From Burkholderia singularis (GTDB lineage: Bacteria > Pseudomonadota > Gammaproteobacteria > Burkholderiales > Burkholderiaceae): a stretch of DNA of 64,000 nt. The notes beneath the pieces were generated by a model. The model saw only the letters and a list, made by a program, of their open reading frames with translations. It was not told where the DNA came from and did no database searches. Positions within the stretch are counted from its first letter, which is position 1. The number at the start of each line of letters is the position of its first letter. Both the position numbers and the translations under genes were made by a program. Of the stretch, positions 34,109 to 43,900 are shown in pieces. Where the stretch lies: contig NZ_FXAN01000046.1 of NCBI RefSeq assembly GCF_900176645.1, positions 1 to 64,000 on the forward strand. Reading direction: 5' to 3'.

Positions 34109-37078
34109 ATGTCCACCGACACGCTCAACGGCCGCGAAAGCGGCTGTGGCTCGAGCCACTGCACATGCAAACACGCCGCGCAGGCGCGCGTGCTGGAGCC
34201 GTTCGACGATACGGATTACGGTACGCCGCGCCGCCACGCCGACACCCGCGTCACGCTCGAGATCGACGGCCGGCCTGTCACGGTGCCTGCCGGCACGTCG
34301 GTCATGCGCGCCGCGATCGAGGCGGGCATCAACGTGCCGAAGCTGTGCGCGACCGATTCGCTCGAACCGTTCGGCTCGTGCCGCCTGTGTCTCGTCGAAA
34401 TCGAAGGCCGGCGCGGCTATCCGGCCTCGTGCACGACACCGGCCGAAGCCGGCATGAAGGTGCGCACCCAATCGGAGCGCTTGCAGACGCTGCGCCGCAA
34501 CGTGATGGAGCTGTATATCTCCGATCATCCGCTCGACTGCCTGACCTGCCCCGCCAACGGCGACTGCGAGTTGCAGGACATGGCCGGCATCGTCGGCCTG
34601 CGCGAGGTGCGCTACGGCAACGGCGGTGCCAATCATCTGCACGAGCCGAAAGACGAATCCAACCCATATTTCACCTACGACCCGTCGAAATGCATCGTCT
34701 GCAGCCGCTGCGTGCGTGCGTGTGAGCAAACGCAGGGCACGTTCGCGCTGACGATCGCCGCGCGCGGCTTCGAATCGCGCGTCGCAGCCAGCGAAAGCGA
34801 ATCGTTCATGGCCTCCGAATGCGTGTCGTGCGGCGCATGCGTCGCCGCATGCCCGACCGCGACGCTTCAGGAAAAATCGGTCGTGCAGCTCGGCCAACCC
34901 GAGCATGCGATCGTCACGACGTGCGCATATTGCGGCGTCGGCTGCTCGCTGAAGGCCGAGATGAAAGGTTCGCAGGTCGTGCGCATGACGCCGCACCGCA
35001 GCGGCCGCGCCAACGAAGGCCACGCCTGCGTGAAAGGCCGCTTCGCGTGGGGCTACGCGACACACAAGGACCGCATCACGAAGCCGATGATCCGCGAGAA
35101 AATCAGCGATCCGTGGCGCGAAGTGAGTTGGGACGAAGCGCTCACTTATGCGGCAACGCGGCTGCGCAGCCTGCAGGCGAAATACGGCCGCGATTCGATC
35201 GGCGGCATCACGTCGTCGCGTTGCACGAACGAGGAAACCTACCTGGTGCAAAAGTTGGTACGCGCCGCGTTCGGCAACAATAACGTCGACACCTGCGCAC
35301 GCGTTTGCCATTCGCCGACCGGCTACGGGCTCAAGACGACGCTGGGCGAATCGGCGGGCACGCAAACCTTCGCGTCGATCGGCAACGCAGACGTGATCGT
35401 CGTGATCGGCGCGAATCCCACCGACGGCCATCCGGTTTTCGGCTCTCGCCTGAAGCGCCGCGTGCGCGAAGGCGCAAAGTTGATCGTCATCGATCCGCGC
35501 CGCATCGATCTCGTCGATGGCCCGCACGTGAAAGCCGATCATCATCTGCAACTGCGCCCCGGCACCAACGTCGCCATCATCAATGCGCTCGCCCATGTGA
35601 TCGTCACCGAAGGGCTCGTCGACGACGCCTTCGTCGCCGAACGCTGCGAAGCCCGCGCTTACGAGCAATGGCGCGAGTTCGCGGCGCGCGCCGAGAATTC
35701 GCCCGAAGCAAGCGCCGCCGTGACCGGCGTACCGGCCGAACAGGTGCGCGCCGCCGCGCGCCTGTATGCGAGCGGCGCACGCCCCGCCGGCATGGGCCGG
35801 GGGCGCTCCGCAATCTATTACGGACTCGGTGTGACCGAGCATGCGCAAGGCTCGACGATGGTGATGGGCATCGCGAATCTCGCGATGGCCACCGGCAACA
35901 TCGGCCGTGAAGGCGTCGGCGTCAATCCGCTGCGCGGTCAGAACAACGTGCAAGGCTCATGCGACATGGGTTCGTTCCCGCACGAGCTTCCCGGCTATCG
36001 GCACATCGGCGATGCGAACGTGCGTGCGCAGTTCGAAGCAGCGTGGGGCGCGACGTTGCAGCCGGAACCGGGTCTACGCATTCCGAACATGTTCGATGCG
36101 GCGCTGGACGGCAGTTTCAAGGGCCTCTATTGCCAAGGCGAGGATATCGTTCAGTCGGACCCGAATACGCAACATGTCGCGGCCGCACTGACCTCGATGG
36201 AATGCATTGTCGTGCAGGATATCTTTCTGAACGAGACGGCAAAGTATGCGCATGTGTTCCTGCCCGGCTCGTCGTTTCTCGAAAAGGACGGCACCTTCAC
36301 CAACGCCGAGCGACGCATCTCGCGCGTGCGCAAGGTCATGCCGCCGCTTGCCGGCTATGCGGACTGGGAAGTGACGCTGATGCTGTCCCGCGCGCTCGGC
36401 TACGCGATGGATTATGCGCATCCATCGGAAATCATGGACGAAATCGCGCGGCTCACGCCGACCTTCGCGGGCGTATCGTATGACAAGCTCGATGCGCTCG
36501 GCAGTATCCAATGGCCATGCAACGAACACGCGCCCAACGGCACGCCGACGATGCATGTCGACACTTTCGTGCGCGGCAAGGGACGCTTCGTGATCACGCA
36601 GTTCATCCCGTCCGCAGAAAAAATCACGCCGCGTTATCCGCTGATTTTGACGACAGGCCGCATCCTGTCACAGTACAACGTCGGCGCGCAAACGCGGCGC
36701 ACTGACAACGTGCAATGGCATCACGAGGACCGGCTCGAGATTCATCCGCACGATGCGCAGGAACGCGGCATACGAAGCGGCGACTGGGTCGGCATCGAAT
36801 CGCGTGCCGGCCAGACAGTACTGCGTGCGCTCGTGACCGAGCGGATGCAGCCGGGCGTCGTGTATACGACGTTCCACTTCCCCGAATCAGGCGCGAATGT
36901 CATCACGACAGACAACTCCGATTGGGCGACGAATTGCCCCGAATACAAGGTAACGGCCGTTCAAGTGCTCCCGGTCACCCAACGCTCCGATTGGCAAACC
37001 GCATACGCACGCTTCACCGCCGAACAGCTCGACCTGCTCGAACGCCGCGAAGCGGCAGGCGTATCGACGGGTAAGTGA
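34109..37078 (+). CDS. fdsA: NAD-dependent formate dehydrogenase catalytic alpha subunit
   Basis: 989 aa. Order of cofactor domains: Cys-rich N-terminus (SGCGSSHCTCK), plant-type [2Fe-2S] (C80...C91-C94...C108), NuoG-like His-Cys3 cluster (HPLDCLTCPANGDC, 140-153), two [4Fe-4S] (CIVCSRCVRAC and CVSCGACVAAC), a further [4Fe-4S] (CAYCGVGC) and the molybdo-bis-MGD domain. The Mo ligand is C400 in VDTCARVCHSPTGYG, a cysteine, not selenocysteine. RBS AAGGAG. It oxidises formate to CO2, providing NADH from C1 or oxalate catabolism. Confidence 0.96.
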   Translation: MSTDTLNGRESGCGSSHCTCKHAAQARVLEPFDDTDYGTPRRHADTRVTLEIDGRPVTVPAGTSVMRAAIEAGINVPKLCATDSLEPFGSCRLCLVEIEGRRGYPASCTTPAEAGMKVRTQSERLQTLRRNVMELYISDHPLDCLTCPANGDCELQDMAGIVGLREVRYGNGGANHLHEPKDESNPYFTYDPSKCIVCSRCVRACEQTQGTFALTIAARGFESRVAASESESFMASECVSCGACVAACPTATLQEKSVVQLGQPEHAIVTTCAYCGVGCSLKAEMKGSQVVRMTPHRSGRANEGHACVKGRFAWGYATHKDRITKPMIREKISDPWREVSWDEALTYAATRLRSLQAKYGRDSIGGITSSRCTNEETYLVQKLVRAAFGNNNVDTCARVCHSPTGYGLKTTLGESAGTQTFASIGNADVIVVIGANPTDGHPVFGSRLKRRVREGAKLIVIDPRRIDLVDGPHVKADHHLQLRPGTNVAIINALAHVIVTEGLVDDAFVAERCEARAYEQWREFAARAENSPEASAAVTGVPAEQVRAAARLYASGARPAGMGRGRSAIYYGLGVTEHAQGSTMVMGIANLAMATGNIGREGVGVNPLRGQNNVQGSCDMGSFPHELPGYRHIGDANVRAQFEAAWGATLQPEPGLRIPNMFDAALDGSFKGLYCQGEDIVQSDPNTQHVAAALTSMECIVVQDIFLNETAKYAHVFLPGSSFLEKDGTFTNAERRISRVRKVMPPLAGYADWEVTLMLSRALGYAMDYAHPSEIMDEIARLTPTFAGVSYDKLDALGSIQWPCNEHAPNGTPTMHVDTFVRGKGRFVITQFIPSAEKITPRYPLILTTGRILSQYNVGAQTRRTDNVQWHHEDRLEIHPHDAQERGIRSGDWVGIESRAGQTVLRALVTERMQPGVVYTTFHFPESGANVITTDNSDWATNCPEYKVTAVQVLPVTQRSDWQTAYARFTAEQLDLLERREAAGVSTGK

Positions 37079-37085
37079 GAACGCA

Positions 37086-37337
37086 ATGAATTCCGGACAC
37101 CTGATCGACATGGCCAACCAGATCGGCGCATTTTTCGCTTCGATGCCCGATCGCGATGAGGCACTGGCCGGCATTGCCGACCATATCCGACGCTTCTGGG
37201 AACCTCGGATGCGGCGCGCGCTGCTCGCCGCGCTCGACGATCCTGGATGCGAGGCGGCTCAGCGTGTCGCACCGATCGTCCGTGACGCGGTTGCAGCGTA
37301 TCGCGATACGCTGTCACCCGTCATCTCGCCCGCGTGA
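37086..37337 (+). CDS. fdsD: Formate dehydrogenase delta subunit
   Basis: 83 aa, 7 bp after fdsA. The text MANQIGAFFASMPDRDEA, then GIADHIRRFWEPRMRR, is characteristic of the small FdsD family, which is needed for full activity or maturation of the FDH complex though it is not a redox subunit. No fdsC (FdhD-like sulfurtransferase) lies between fdsA and fdsD. Confidence 0.9.
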   Translation: MNSGHLIDMANQIGAFFASMPDRDEALAGIADHIRRFWEPRMRRALLAALDDPGCEAAQRVAPIVRDAVAAYRDTLSPVISPA

Positions 37338-38023
37338 AACCGCTGCGTCGTTCGGCCTGCCACGTCAGTTATTTCGTCGCGTGATACGGTGCGGCAGCAT
37401 GGGCGTGGCATGCTGTTGCGCGACGCATGCTTATATGGCGCGCACGAGCCACTGCGCTATTTTGACGTGTGGGTGCCTGTTGTAGGATAGATGCGGGACC
37501 GGATGCCCCGTACCGCATCACTCATCCCTTCCCAGCCACTATCGAAACCTATGGAGAACGTCCACGATGATTAATCATATCTATGGCGTAACGGAAGTCT
37601 TTTCTCTGTATCTTTGCGACATCCTGATCTGGCTGACTCGGAAGGAATGCCAATAAATATTGCCGTGCATGTGCCTATCCTGCCGGATAGGCACATGCAC
37701 ACCGGTTACGTCCCTGTCCACCGCACCGGCACCGTGAGTGCTCCAAGAAACGGTAACCGCACCGGTCAATGGCGGACTCCCCGCGCGGCCTGCTCCCGGT
37801 AAACCTCCCCACGCCGGCCTGACCTGGATTTCAACTCACGGAACGCCGGCTAACGAATCTGAGCCATCTTTCCTGCATCACCGTGCGGCTTATGGCCAGT
37901 CGGCAACGGCAACCGCACGCAATCGACTCAATTGACGAATGCTTCCGATTTTTCAGACGCTGCGTATGTTGTCAAAGCAGTGTCTGTTGATTGGCGTAGC
38001 GAATAACCGAGTCCCTTCCGGCG
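37338..38023. other. Intergenic region with a long hairpin; no supported gene
   Basis: About 690 bp, less G+C-rich than the fds operon, with several short frames in conflicting directions and no good start signal. It marks the junction to the A+T-richer polysaccharide region and may contain decayed coding sequence. The notable element is the perfect hairpin at 37665-37700. Confidence 0.55.
37665..37700. repeat. Perfect 16-bp inverted repeat
   Basis: Arms GTGCATGTGCCTATCC and GGATAGGCACATGCAC with a TGCC loop, perfectly complementary. No T-run follows on either strand, so it is not a classical rho-independent terminator. It could be an RNA stem, a transposon-derived end or a protein site. Confidence 0.85.
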
Positions 38024-39127
38024 GTGGCTCATCGCAATAAGTTTTCCATCCCTGCATTACTGAAGCCGTTTGCGGTATACCTGTGCAACAACGAAAACCC
38101 GTTCGGTGAATCCCGTTTGCGGAAACTGGGGAAACAACTCCTCGAACATTGCAACATCGCTCGTTATCCGAACAATTACTATCCTGCGCTTCGATCGGCT
38201 CTTAGCCGCCTACACAGCATCGACGAAAATCAACTCTTGATTGGCAATGGTTCGTCTGAAATCCTAATGTTTCTGGCCCGGGCATTTCTCTCACGAGGCC
38301 GCACCGCGTTGTGCTCCGAATACTCGTTTTCGTTCTACTCGATTGCGAGTTCGATGACGGGCGCCGAAGTCCGTTTCGTCTCATCAAAATACTATGGTCA
38401 CGACGTCGACGCACTATTGGAAGCCGCCGCCGATGCACAGGTCATTTTTCTCGACAATCCGTGCAATCCGACGGGCCGTTATCTGAATGAAGTGACGATG
38501 CGTAGCCTGTTGCAGCACATACCGGAGTCGACGTTGCTCGTTGTCGATGAAGCCTACGCGGAATATGCGACGAGCCCGGACTTCAAGTCTTGCATCGGTT
38601 TTGTCGACCAATATCCGAATCTCGTTGTGGTTCGGACGCTATCGAAAGCCTACGGACTTGCGGGATTGCGCCTAGGCTATGGCATTTCGAATCCCATGCT
38701 GATTGGACAATTGGAGCATACGCGGCCGCCGTTCAATATCAATGCATTGACCGCCGAGCTCGCCAGAATGGCGCTCGAGGATGCCGACTTCATTGCGGCT
38801 TGCCGCTCACACAATGCAGCCGAGCGCAGGCGGCTGCAAACTCACCCAGTCATCGCTCCGTATTGTGTCGCAGCCAGCGAAGGAAACTTTCTATTACTAA
38901 AGACGCCGGATGGTTCGAACATCGTCGAACGCCTAAGAAAACATCACGTGCACGTGCGGGGATTCCGCGAATATCCCGATCATATTCGAGTGACGATCGG
39001 CACTGTTCAGGAAAACCAAGCATTTATCGATGCATTTTCAAAGGTAATAGCGTCGGTGACTGCCGAAACGCTCCACCGCGAAGTAGATCTTCCGAGTCCA
39101 AATCAGCGAGTGTGCAATACAGGTTAA
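38024..39127 (+). CDS. Histidinol-phosphate aminotransferase-like PLP enzyme
   Basis: 367 aa class I/II aminotransferase. NENPFGESRL at the N-terminus, LLIGNGSSEILMFLARAFL, DNPCNPTGRYL, VVDEAYAEYA and the lysine in RTLSKAYGLAGLRLGYG match the HisC/CobD branch; the C-terminal arginine region (FREYPDHIRVTIG) is present. Starts with GTG at 38024. It sits beside, and converges on, the polysaccharide operon, is lower in G+C than the fds genes, and is not within a his operon. A role in making an amino substituent for the polymer, or an unrelated second HisC, are both possible. Confidence 0.82.
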   Translation: MAHRNKFSIPALLKPFAVYLCNNENPFGESRLRKLGKQLLEHCNIARYPNNYYPALRSALSRLHSIDENQLLIGNGSSEILMFLARAFLSRGRTALCSEYSFSFYSIASSMTGAEVRFVSSKYYGHDVDALLEAAADAQVIFLDNPCNPTGRYLNEVTMRSLLQHIPESTLLVVDEAYAEYATSPDFKSCIGFVDQYPNLVVVRTLSKAYGLAGLRLGYGISNPMLIGQLEHTRPPFNINALTAELARMALEDADFIAACRSHNAAERRRLQTHPVIAPYCVAASEGNFLLLKTPDGSNIVERLRKHHVHVRGFREYPDHIRVTIGTVQENQAFIDAFSKVIASVTAETLHREVDLPSPNQRVCNTG

Positions 39128-39638
39128 CAGCTCGAAAGCTACTTTCTCCGACGTAGATTGCTGCAACTGCTTGCTGCCACCACGCGGATCACAGCGACAA
39201 TGTTCTTCGCTCACGGACAAGCCTACGATAAAAAGCACGCCCATCCTTTGCACTCGTCCACCTTCTTCGGTGCATATCGAAGCCGCCGTGCGGAACGCAG
39301 TTTCATCGGCATTGAGCGGCTCCCTGAACGCCGATCGTCCCCCGCTCCGCGGAAAACCTGGGTAGGCTATAAACCCGCGTGCCGGCAAACCGATATCGCG
39401 ACGCACCCACGCATCGGACTCGCTTGCAGCAAGCCGTCGAAGCATATCGATCGCTTGCTTTCCGGCGCACGGGCCGACGTGGTGCCTTAAATCATGGTAG
39501 TCCGAACAAACACTACCCAATTAGGCCGCCAGCCGTCAAAACATCGATTCAGCAAATTTGACGCTGCTAACAAATCGAGTGCGCATACCAGCCGACAACA
39601 CTCTGAATGCTACTGTTTGCGTCATGCCAGGACCGCTG
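39128..39638. other. Gene-poor region between two convergent genes
   Basis: About 510 bp. Short frames occur in both directions without ribosome sites or recognisable domains. I see no strong terminator hairpin. Composition is lower in G+C than the genome typical for this window. Confidence 0.5.
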
Positions 39639-41315
39639 TTACACCCGATGTAGCTGCCGCTTCTTGCGCAGTTCGTCCTTGAACGCCACAATCGTCTCGA
39701 CCAGCGTGGCACCATCACAAAATGGAATTTCCTTGCCAAGCGAATAAGATCGGACTCGTTCGGCAGGTGCGCCCATGTCGAAGCAGACAATCGGCAAGCC
39801 CAAATTCATGACTTCCGATACAACGAACGAAAACGTCTCCGGCCAGATCGAGGTGAACGCAATCATGTTGATCTGATGTTTGTCCACGAGATCCGACAGC
39901 TTGTCCCGCTCATACGCTCCCGTTACGTGAAGAACGCCCGACACTCGAGCCGCGTCGAGCGCGCCCAGGACGGTGATACGCTCACCCTTGTTCCTCCGCT
40001 CGAGCGCGTCGGCCATTTCCGCAACGATAGCGGCCCCCTTATGTTCGTTAATTCGACCAACCACACCGATATTGAGCGGCCTATCGAGGTCAAACGTTAT
40101 CTGCTTGACCGGAAAATCGGACATGTCATGCGGCCGGACCACCAGGCGACGATGATCGGCAAGTCCCGGATAAGCCTTCAGCAGCAGTTGAAGGCTCGCA
40201 TTCGAAAAACAGACGATTTCAGTCGTCTGCGTCAGAAAGTCGAACCAGACCTTCCGCCAAAGACCGATATCCCGCTCGGCAAACAACGACACCAGGCCAC
40301 TGCTCATCGCCGGCAGGCATTTTGCACAGCGCTGCAGATCAGGGATATTACAAAATTTCCCGTGATTATCGAGCAAAAAATGGGATGGACAAATACTGTG
40401 ATAATCGTGCAAATAAAATGTTATCGGCACCGCACGACTCGAATGAATCAATATCAATGCATGAAGCAACGACAACTGATTCGTGAAGGAAACCGAATTA
40501 TTATAATGAATCCGGTTGAGCGGCAAACGCTGTAGTTCAGTGAACAGACGCTCGCCATTCACCGCGACTCGAACCAGTTCGTCGTCTACATGCAACTCGA
40601 TCGCATAACGCAGCGACGGTAGATGAAAGGTGAGAAGCAGGACTTGCGCGTTCGACGAAACCAAATCGCGCATCAATTTCCTGCGAAACTGATTCGCGCC
40701 GCCCCCCAAATCATGATCGATAACGAGCACCGTCTCTTTTTGTTGACTCAGCCGACTCAGGATGCCGTCCAGTCCGCCTGCGACCTTGGGAGGCCGATTG
40801 CGAAGGTATCGTGCGGCAGCCGCTCCTAGATCCGTGAAGCGGCCCGATGCCGCAAAATGCCACGCGCGCCCCAGCAGATAGCGATACGCCTGAATACGCG
40901 TGCGTGTTGTAGCGCTCGAAACGCCTGACGCGGCCGCTTTTTTTTCCACCTCGCGGCCAGATGGGAGCGTGACGCTGCTGCCGTCCGCCAACGTAACCTT
41001 GAGCGATACGCTCGTCTTCCCCGAAAGCGGCAAATGTCCGAAATAATAAAACCCGCTCGTGCTTGCATGGATGACTTCCGGCATCGACCTCGCAACGTCT
41101 ACCCGTTCAGTTCCATATGTGACGGGAAAATGCAATTCTTCCCCGTCCGAGCCGTGGCAAACGACAATCAGCCGCTTGATTTCGCGCTTGACATGCAGGG
41201 CCCAACCAAATAAGAGAAGCGCGCCATCTTCATTTACGGCAAGATGATCGATCGACCACCTGAATTCGGTCAAATCGTTTTCCCGGTCCAGTATTGGGGC
41301 ATTGGATATATTCAT
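39639..41315 (-). CDS. Glycosyltransferase, GT4-like, with N-terminal extension
   Basis: 558 aa. The start is the ATG at 41315 (MNISNAPIL), because the longer frame begins with GTG inside the upstream gene. The first ~190 residues are a separate beta-rich domain (GALLLFGWALHVKREIKRLI), followed by a GT-B fold: LVIDHDLGGGANQFRRKL, a central YLHDYHSICPSHF, NIGVVGRINEHKGAAIVAEM and the donor-binding end WPETFSFVVSEVMNLGLPIV (E-x7-E type). It probably adds sugars to the polysaccharide exported by the Wzm/Wzt pair in the same operon. It is last in the operon. Confidence 0.82.
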   Translation of the reverse strand: MNISNAPILDRENDLTEFRWSIDHLAVNEDGALLLFGWALHVKREIKRLIVVCHGSDGEELHFPVTYGTERVDVARSMPEVIHASTSGFYYFGHLPLSGKTSVSLKVTLADGSSVTLPSGREVEKKAAASGVSSATTRTRIQAYRYLLGRAWHFAASGRFTDLGAAAARYLRNRPPKVAGGLDGILSRLSQQKETVLVIDHDLGGGANQFRRKLMRDLVSSNAQVLLLTFHLPSLRYAIELHVDDELVRVAVNGERLFTELQRLPLNRIHYNNSVSFTNQLSLLHALILIHSSRAVPITFYLHDYHSICPSHFLLDNHGKFCNIPDLQRCAKCLPAMSSGLVSLFAERDIGLWRKVWFDFLTQTTEIVCFSNASLQLLLKAYPGLADHRRLVVRPHDMSDFPVKQITFDLDRPLNIGVVGRINEHKGAAIVAEMADALERRNKGERITVLGALDAARVSGVLHVTGAYERDKLSDLVDKHQINMIAFTSIWPETFSFVVSEVMNLGLPIVCFDMGAPAERVRSYSLGKEIPFCDGATLVETIVAFKDELRKKRQLHRV

Positions 41316-41352
41316 ATCAGTATTTCTTAACCCGTCGACGGCATAAAGCGCG

Positions 41353-42552
41353 TCAATTTCCAGCAAAGGCGGCAATTTCCGTGAATGGCACTGCACTTGC
41401 CGCTATACCCGTTGAATCGTAGTAACCGATCGCACCATCCGCGAATGCGTGAATGACCACCGAGCGGCGCGGCAACGATTGATCAAGACGAACCGACCCC
41501 GCATGCAACAGGTTTTCATGCCAAATCAGAACAGTGCCTTTTTTCGGGCGGTAAACGAAAGGGGTATATCGCGCCGACATTTCCTGATATTTCGGCACGA
41601 TCTTGGCACCGAACTCGCTCCAGTCCGATCGGACCTTATTGCACCCCGTTCCATTTAAATAAATGCGCGGCTCGCGATGGCTGCCCGGATAAACGACAAG
41701 CTCTCCGCTATTTGCGCAGATATCCTGCAGCGCGATCCAGATGCCGCACATATAGCCTGCGGGAAACGGCGTAAGGTGCACCGTGTCCTGATGCGCATCT
41801 TGCTGACTGCCGAATACGTAAGTCAGTGTCTGACAAGGCCGGGCACGAGCATTGAATACCAGATCGGCCAGGCGAAGATGGCGCCGATCGAGCCACAACT
41901 TACGCATGTTCGGATAATGCAGATGAAGATGTTCGATTCGCTGACTCGTCCCAAACTCATAGTTTTGGTACTTACGTTCAATCGCATCTTCGATTTCCGC
42001 GTTGACGGCATCGACCAACGCGTCGTCGATCACGTCTTCGAGAATCATGAGGCCGTCTTTCACGAATTGGCGCAGCGCACTGGCCTCAGTGCCCGAAATC
42101 TCGCCCGAGCGCAGCAATGCAGCAATATGTTCATCCGCATCCGGCCGATCGAACCAAGGCGTCGCCGCGGTTTCATCATAGGGGTAGTACGACGAATCGC
42201 AGTCTCCCGCGAATACCGGAGGCGTGCCGGCTTCGGCCAGAAGAGACGAGACCTTCGCCGCCAGTCCATCGCGATGTTCGATCTTAAAAACGGTTTGTGC
42301 GTGAATCGTGTCGCCCAGCCATCCGCTCTTTGCCTTTGCTTGCAGCGTGTACGTACCGTTTTCGAACAGGTGTGTGTGAATATGAATATCGATCGGCAAG
42401 TCTGCTGCCCGCGCCGCGCTCAACTGAATGTCTTGCCTCCCGGCAACCTGGATCGATATTTCCGCGTTCGGCCTGAGCCGCCCAGTACCGTGCAAGGTGT
42501 ACGTCAAAATCCCCGCAGTGCCGTCTTCGGCAAATTTAGCTTGTAGTTTCAT
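41353..42552 (-). CDS. Phytanoyl-CoA dioxygenase (PhyH)-family oxygenase
   Basis: 399 aa, start ATG at 42552 behind AGGGAC. An N-terminal ~100-residue beta domain (Wzt C-terminal-like, HGTGRLRPNAEISIQV) precedes a cupin-type domain with the Fe ligands H-x-D in QQDAHQDTVH and a distal His in WHENLLHAGSVRL, and the co-substrate arginine region SLPRRSVVIH. PhyH enzymes are Fe(II)/2-oxoglutarate hydroxylases. In a polysaccharide operon it may hydroxylate a sugar substituent or lipid. The N-terminal domain resembles carbohydrate-binding modules, hinting at a polymer substrate. Confidence 0.8.
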   Translation of the reverse strand: MKLQAKFAEDGTAGILTYTLHGTGRLRPNAEISIQVAGRQDIQLSAARAADLPIDIHIHTHLFENGTYTLQAKAKSGWLGDTIHAQTVFKIEHRDGLAAKVSSLLAEAGTPPVFAGDCDSSYYPYDETAATPWFDRPDADEHIAALLRSGEISGTEASALRQFVKDGLMILEDVIDDALVDAVNAEIEDAIERKYQNYEFGTSQRIEHLHLHYPNMRKLWLDRRHLRLADLVFNARARPCQTLTYVFGSQQDAHQDTVHLTPFPAGYMCGIWIALQDICANSGELVVYPGSHREPRIYLNGTGCNKVRSDWSEFGAKIVPKYQEMSARYTPFVYRPKKGTVLIWHENLLHAGSVRLDQSLPRRSVVIHAFADGAIGYYDSTGIAASAVPFTEIAAFAGN

Positions 42553-42624
42553 TTTGGTCCCTAGTCGTTTTATTTTCGTCGCAACACGCTTTTCTCGCAT
42601 TGCCCCGTCCCGCTAAAACAATTT

Positions 42625-43890
42625 TCAACTCAACCGACGAGTCACTCCTTTTATGCCTTCCTGACGCAAAATCTCCCATGCACGCTTGGCATAGCGAGTC
42701 GCCTGCGACGGACGCGTCATGACGTCAGCAGCCAGATTGCGAATGCGGTTCCAATCCAGATTGTCTTCATGAGAGGGCCTGAAGCCTGGAGTTAATTGGC
42801 GCTTAAGCATATCGAGCCCGGGATCCGCTTGATCCCTCACGGCCAGGTTCGGATATTCGAGCACGCCTTGCTTGGTCACCCAGCCGAAGTACCCGCCGTT
42901 GCTTGCATCGAATGGATCGGCAAATGCTCTTTGTAAATCGACACGCTCTCGATAAATCAATCGGTGGAGCGGATCGATCTTCTCGCCATTCGAATACGCA
43001 GCGAACGCCCATTTGTATTGAGCGAGCGGATCCAATGCCAATTGAGCCGTTTCGCGCTCGTACCAATCGATCAACATACCGATTTTCGACGCCGGCCGTG
43101 CATTGATCGACGCCATTACACGATGCGCGCCGCTATCAAAACCCGTGAAGTGATAGAAACCGAGTTTCTCGCCATTAACCTGGAAACCCTCTGCAAAACT
43201 TCCCGTCACATCGCGGGTCGTAACGTTCCAAGGCGCCACGTTATGTCGCGGAGAACGAATGATGGCAACGTCCGAGAAAAAGGCCGGCACGAGGTCAATC
43301 CAGCGCTGGTCTGTAAACAAGCCGTTCGGAATATCGGCGCGGCAAAAATAGTAAATTCGCTGCTTCCACCAGTTTGCAAACCGCAATCCCTCGTCCGTCG
43401 CCGAAACACCGACGAATCCGAGGTTGTAGACCCCGTGCTTGAGGCTGCAAATTTCATTGTCGATCACCGCCGACAAGCGGCTTTCAGGCTCCGTTTGGTG
43501 CGGTGTCAAAATAACATTCGATTCTTCGAGTGCCTCGAGCAAATCATCGACCCTCGAAAATAAAACCATGTCCGGATCGAAGTAGATCACGCGCTCCGTA
43601 TCCGGGCGCAGCAGCAATTTTTCGAGCACGAACGGCTTGATCGCCGTCGACAGCTCCACGATCGAATGGCAAAACGTCCATCCTTTCCAGTCGGGAATGC
43701 CCAGTTCACTGATCGGGTGAACCTCGTCGAACGGCTCGTTGCTCAGATCGACATCTTTAGGCAGTATGTCAGACAGCGCAAGATGTAATTCGATTTCAGG
43801 ATGAAGCTCGCGCAAGGAATTGAATAACATCCGAACTTTCGGAATATAGTTAAGCGCTGCGCTGGTAAATACAATGGTCTTCGTTCTCAT
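42625..43890 (-). CDS. Glycosyltransferase with DPDMV motif
   Basis: 421 aa. The N-terminal IVFTSAALNYIPKVRMLFNSL and the YFDPDMVLFSRVDDL segment (a D-x-D nucleotide-sugar site) resemble GT-A, family-8-like enzymes found in polysaccharide loci. The end HLARQ-type region is basic. It follows the coiled-coil methyltransferase by ~10 bp on the same strand. Donor and acceptor unknown. A+T content is higher than in the flanking housekeeping genes. Confidence 0.78.
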   Translation of the reverse strand: MRTKTIVFTSAALNYIPKVRMLFNSLRELHPEIELHLALSDILPKDVDLSNEPFDEVHPISELGIPDWKGWTFCHSIVELSTAIKPFVLEKLLLRPDTERVIYFDPDMVLFSRVDDLLEALEESNVILTPHQTEPESRLSAVIDNEICSLKHGVYNLGFVGVSATDEGLRFANWWKQRIYYFCRADIPNGLFTDQRWIDLVPAFFSDVAIIRSPRHNVAPWNVTTRDVTGSFAEGFQVNGEKLGFYHFTGFDSGAHRVMASINARPASKIGMLIDWYERETAQLALDPLAQYKWAFAAYSNGEKIDPLHRLIYRERVDLQRAFADPFDASNGGYFGWVTKQGVLEYPNLAVRDQADPGLDMLKRQLTPGFRPSHEDNLDWNRIRNLAADVMTRPSQATRYAKRAWEILRQEGIKGVTRRLS

Positions 43891-43900
43891 GTTTTTTCAA

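Noticed and set aside
37665-37700. Hairpin read as the fds operon terminator
   Set aside because: No T-run on either strand and ~330 bp beyond the fdsD stop; kept as an unexplained repeat instead.
38024-39127. hisC of histidine biosynthesis
   Set aside because: Family matches but there is no his operon context; symbol withheld.
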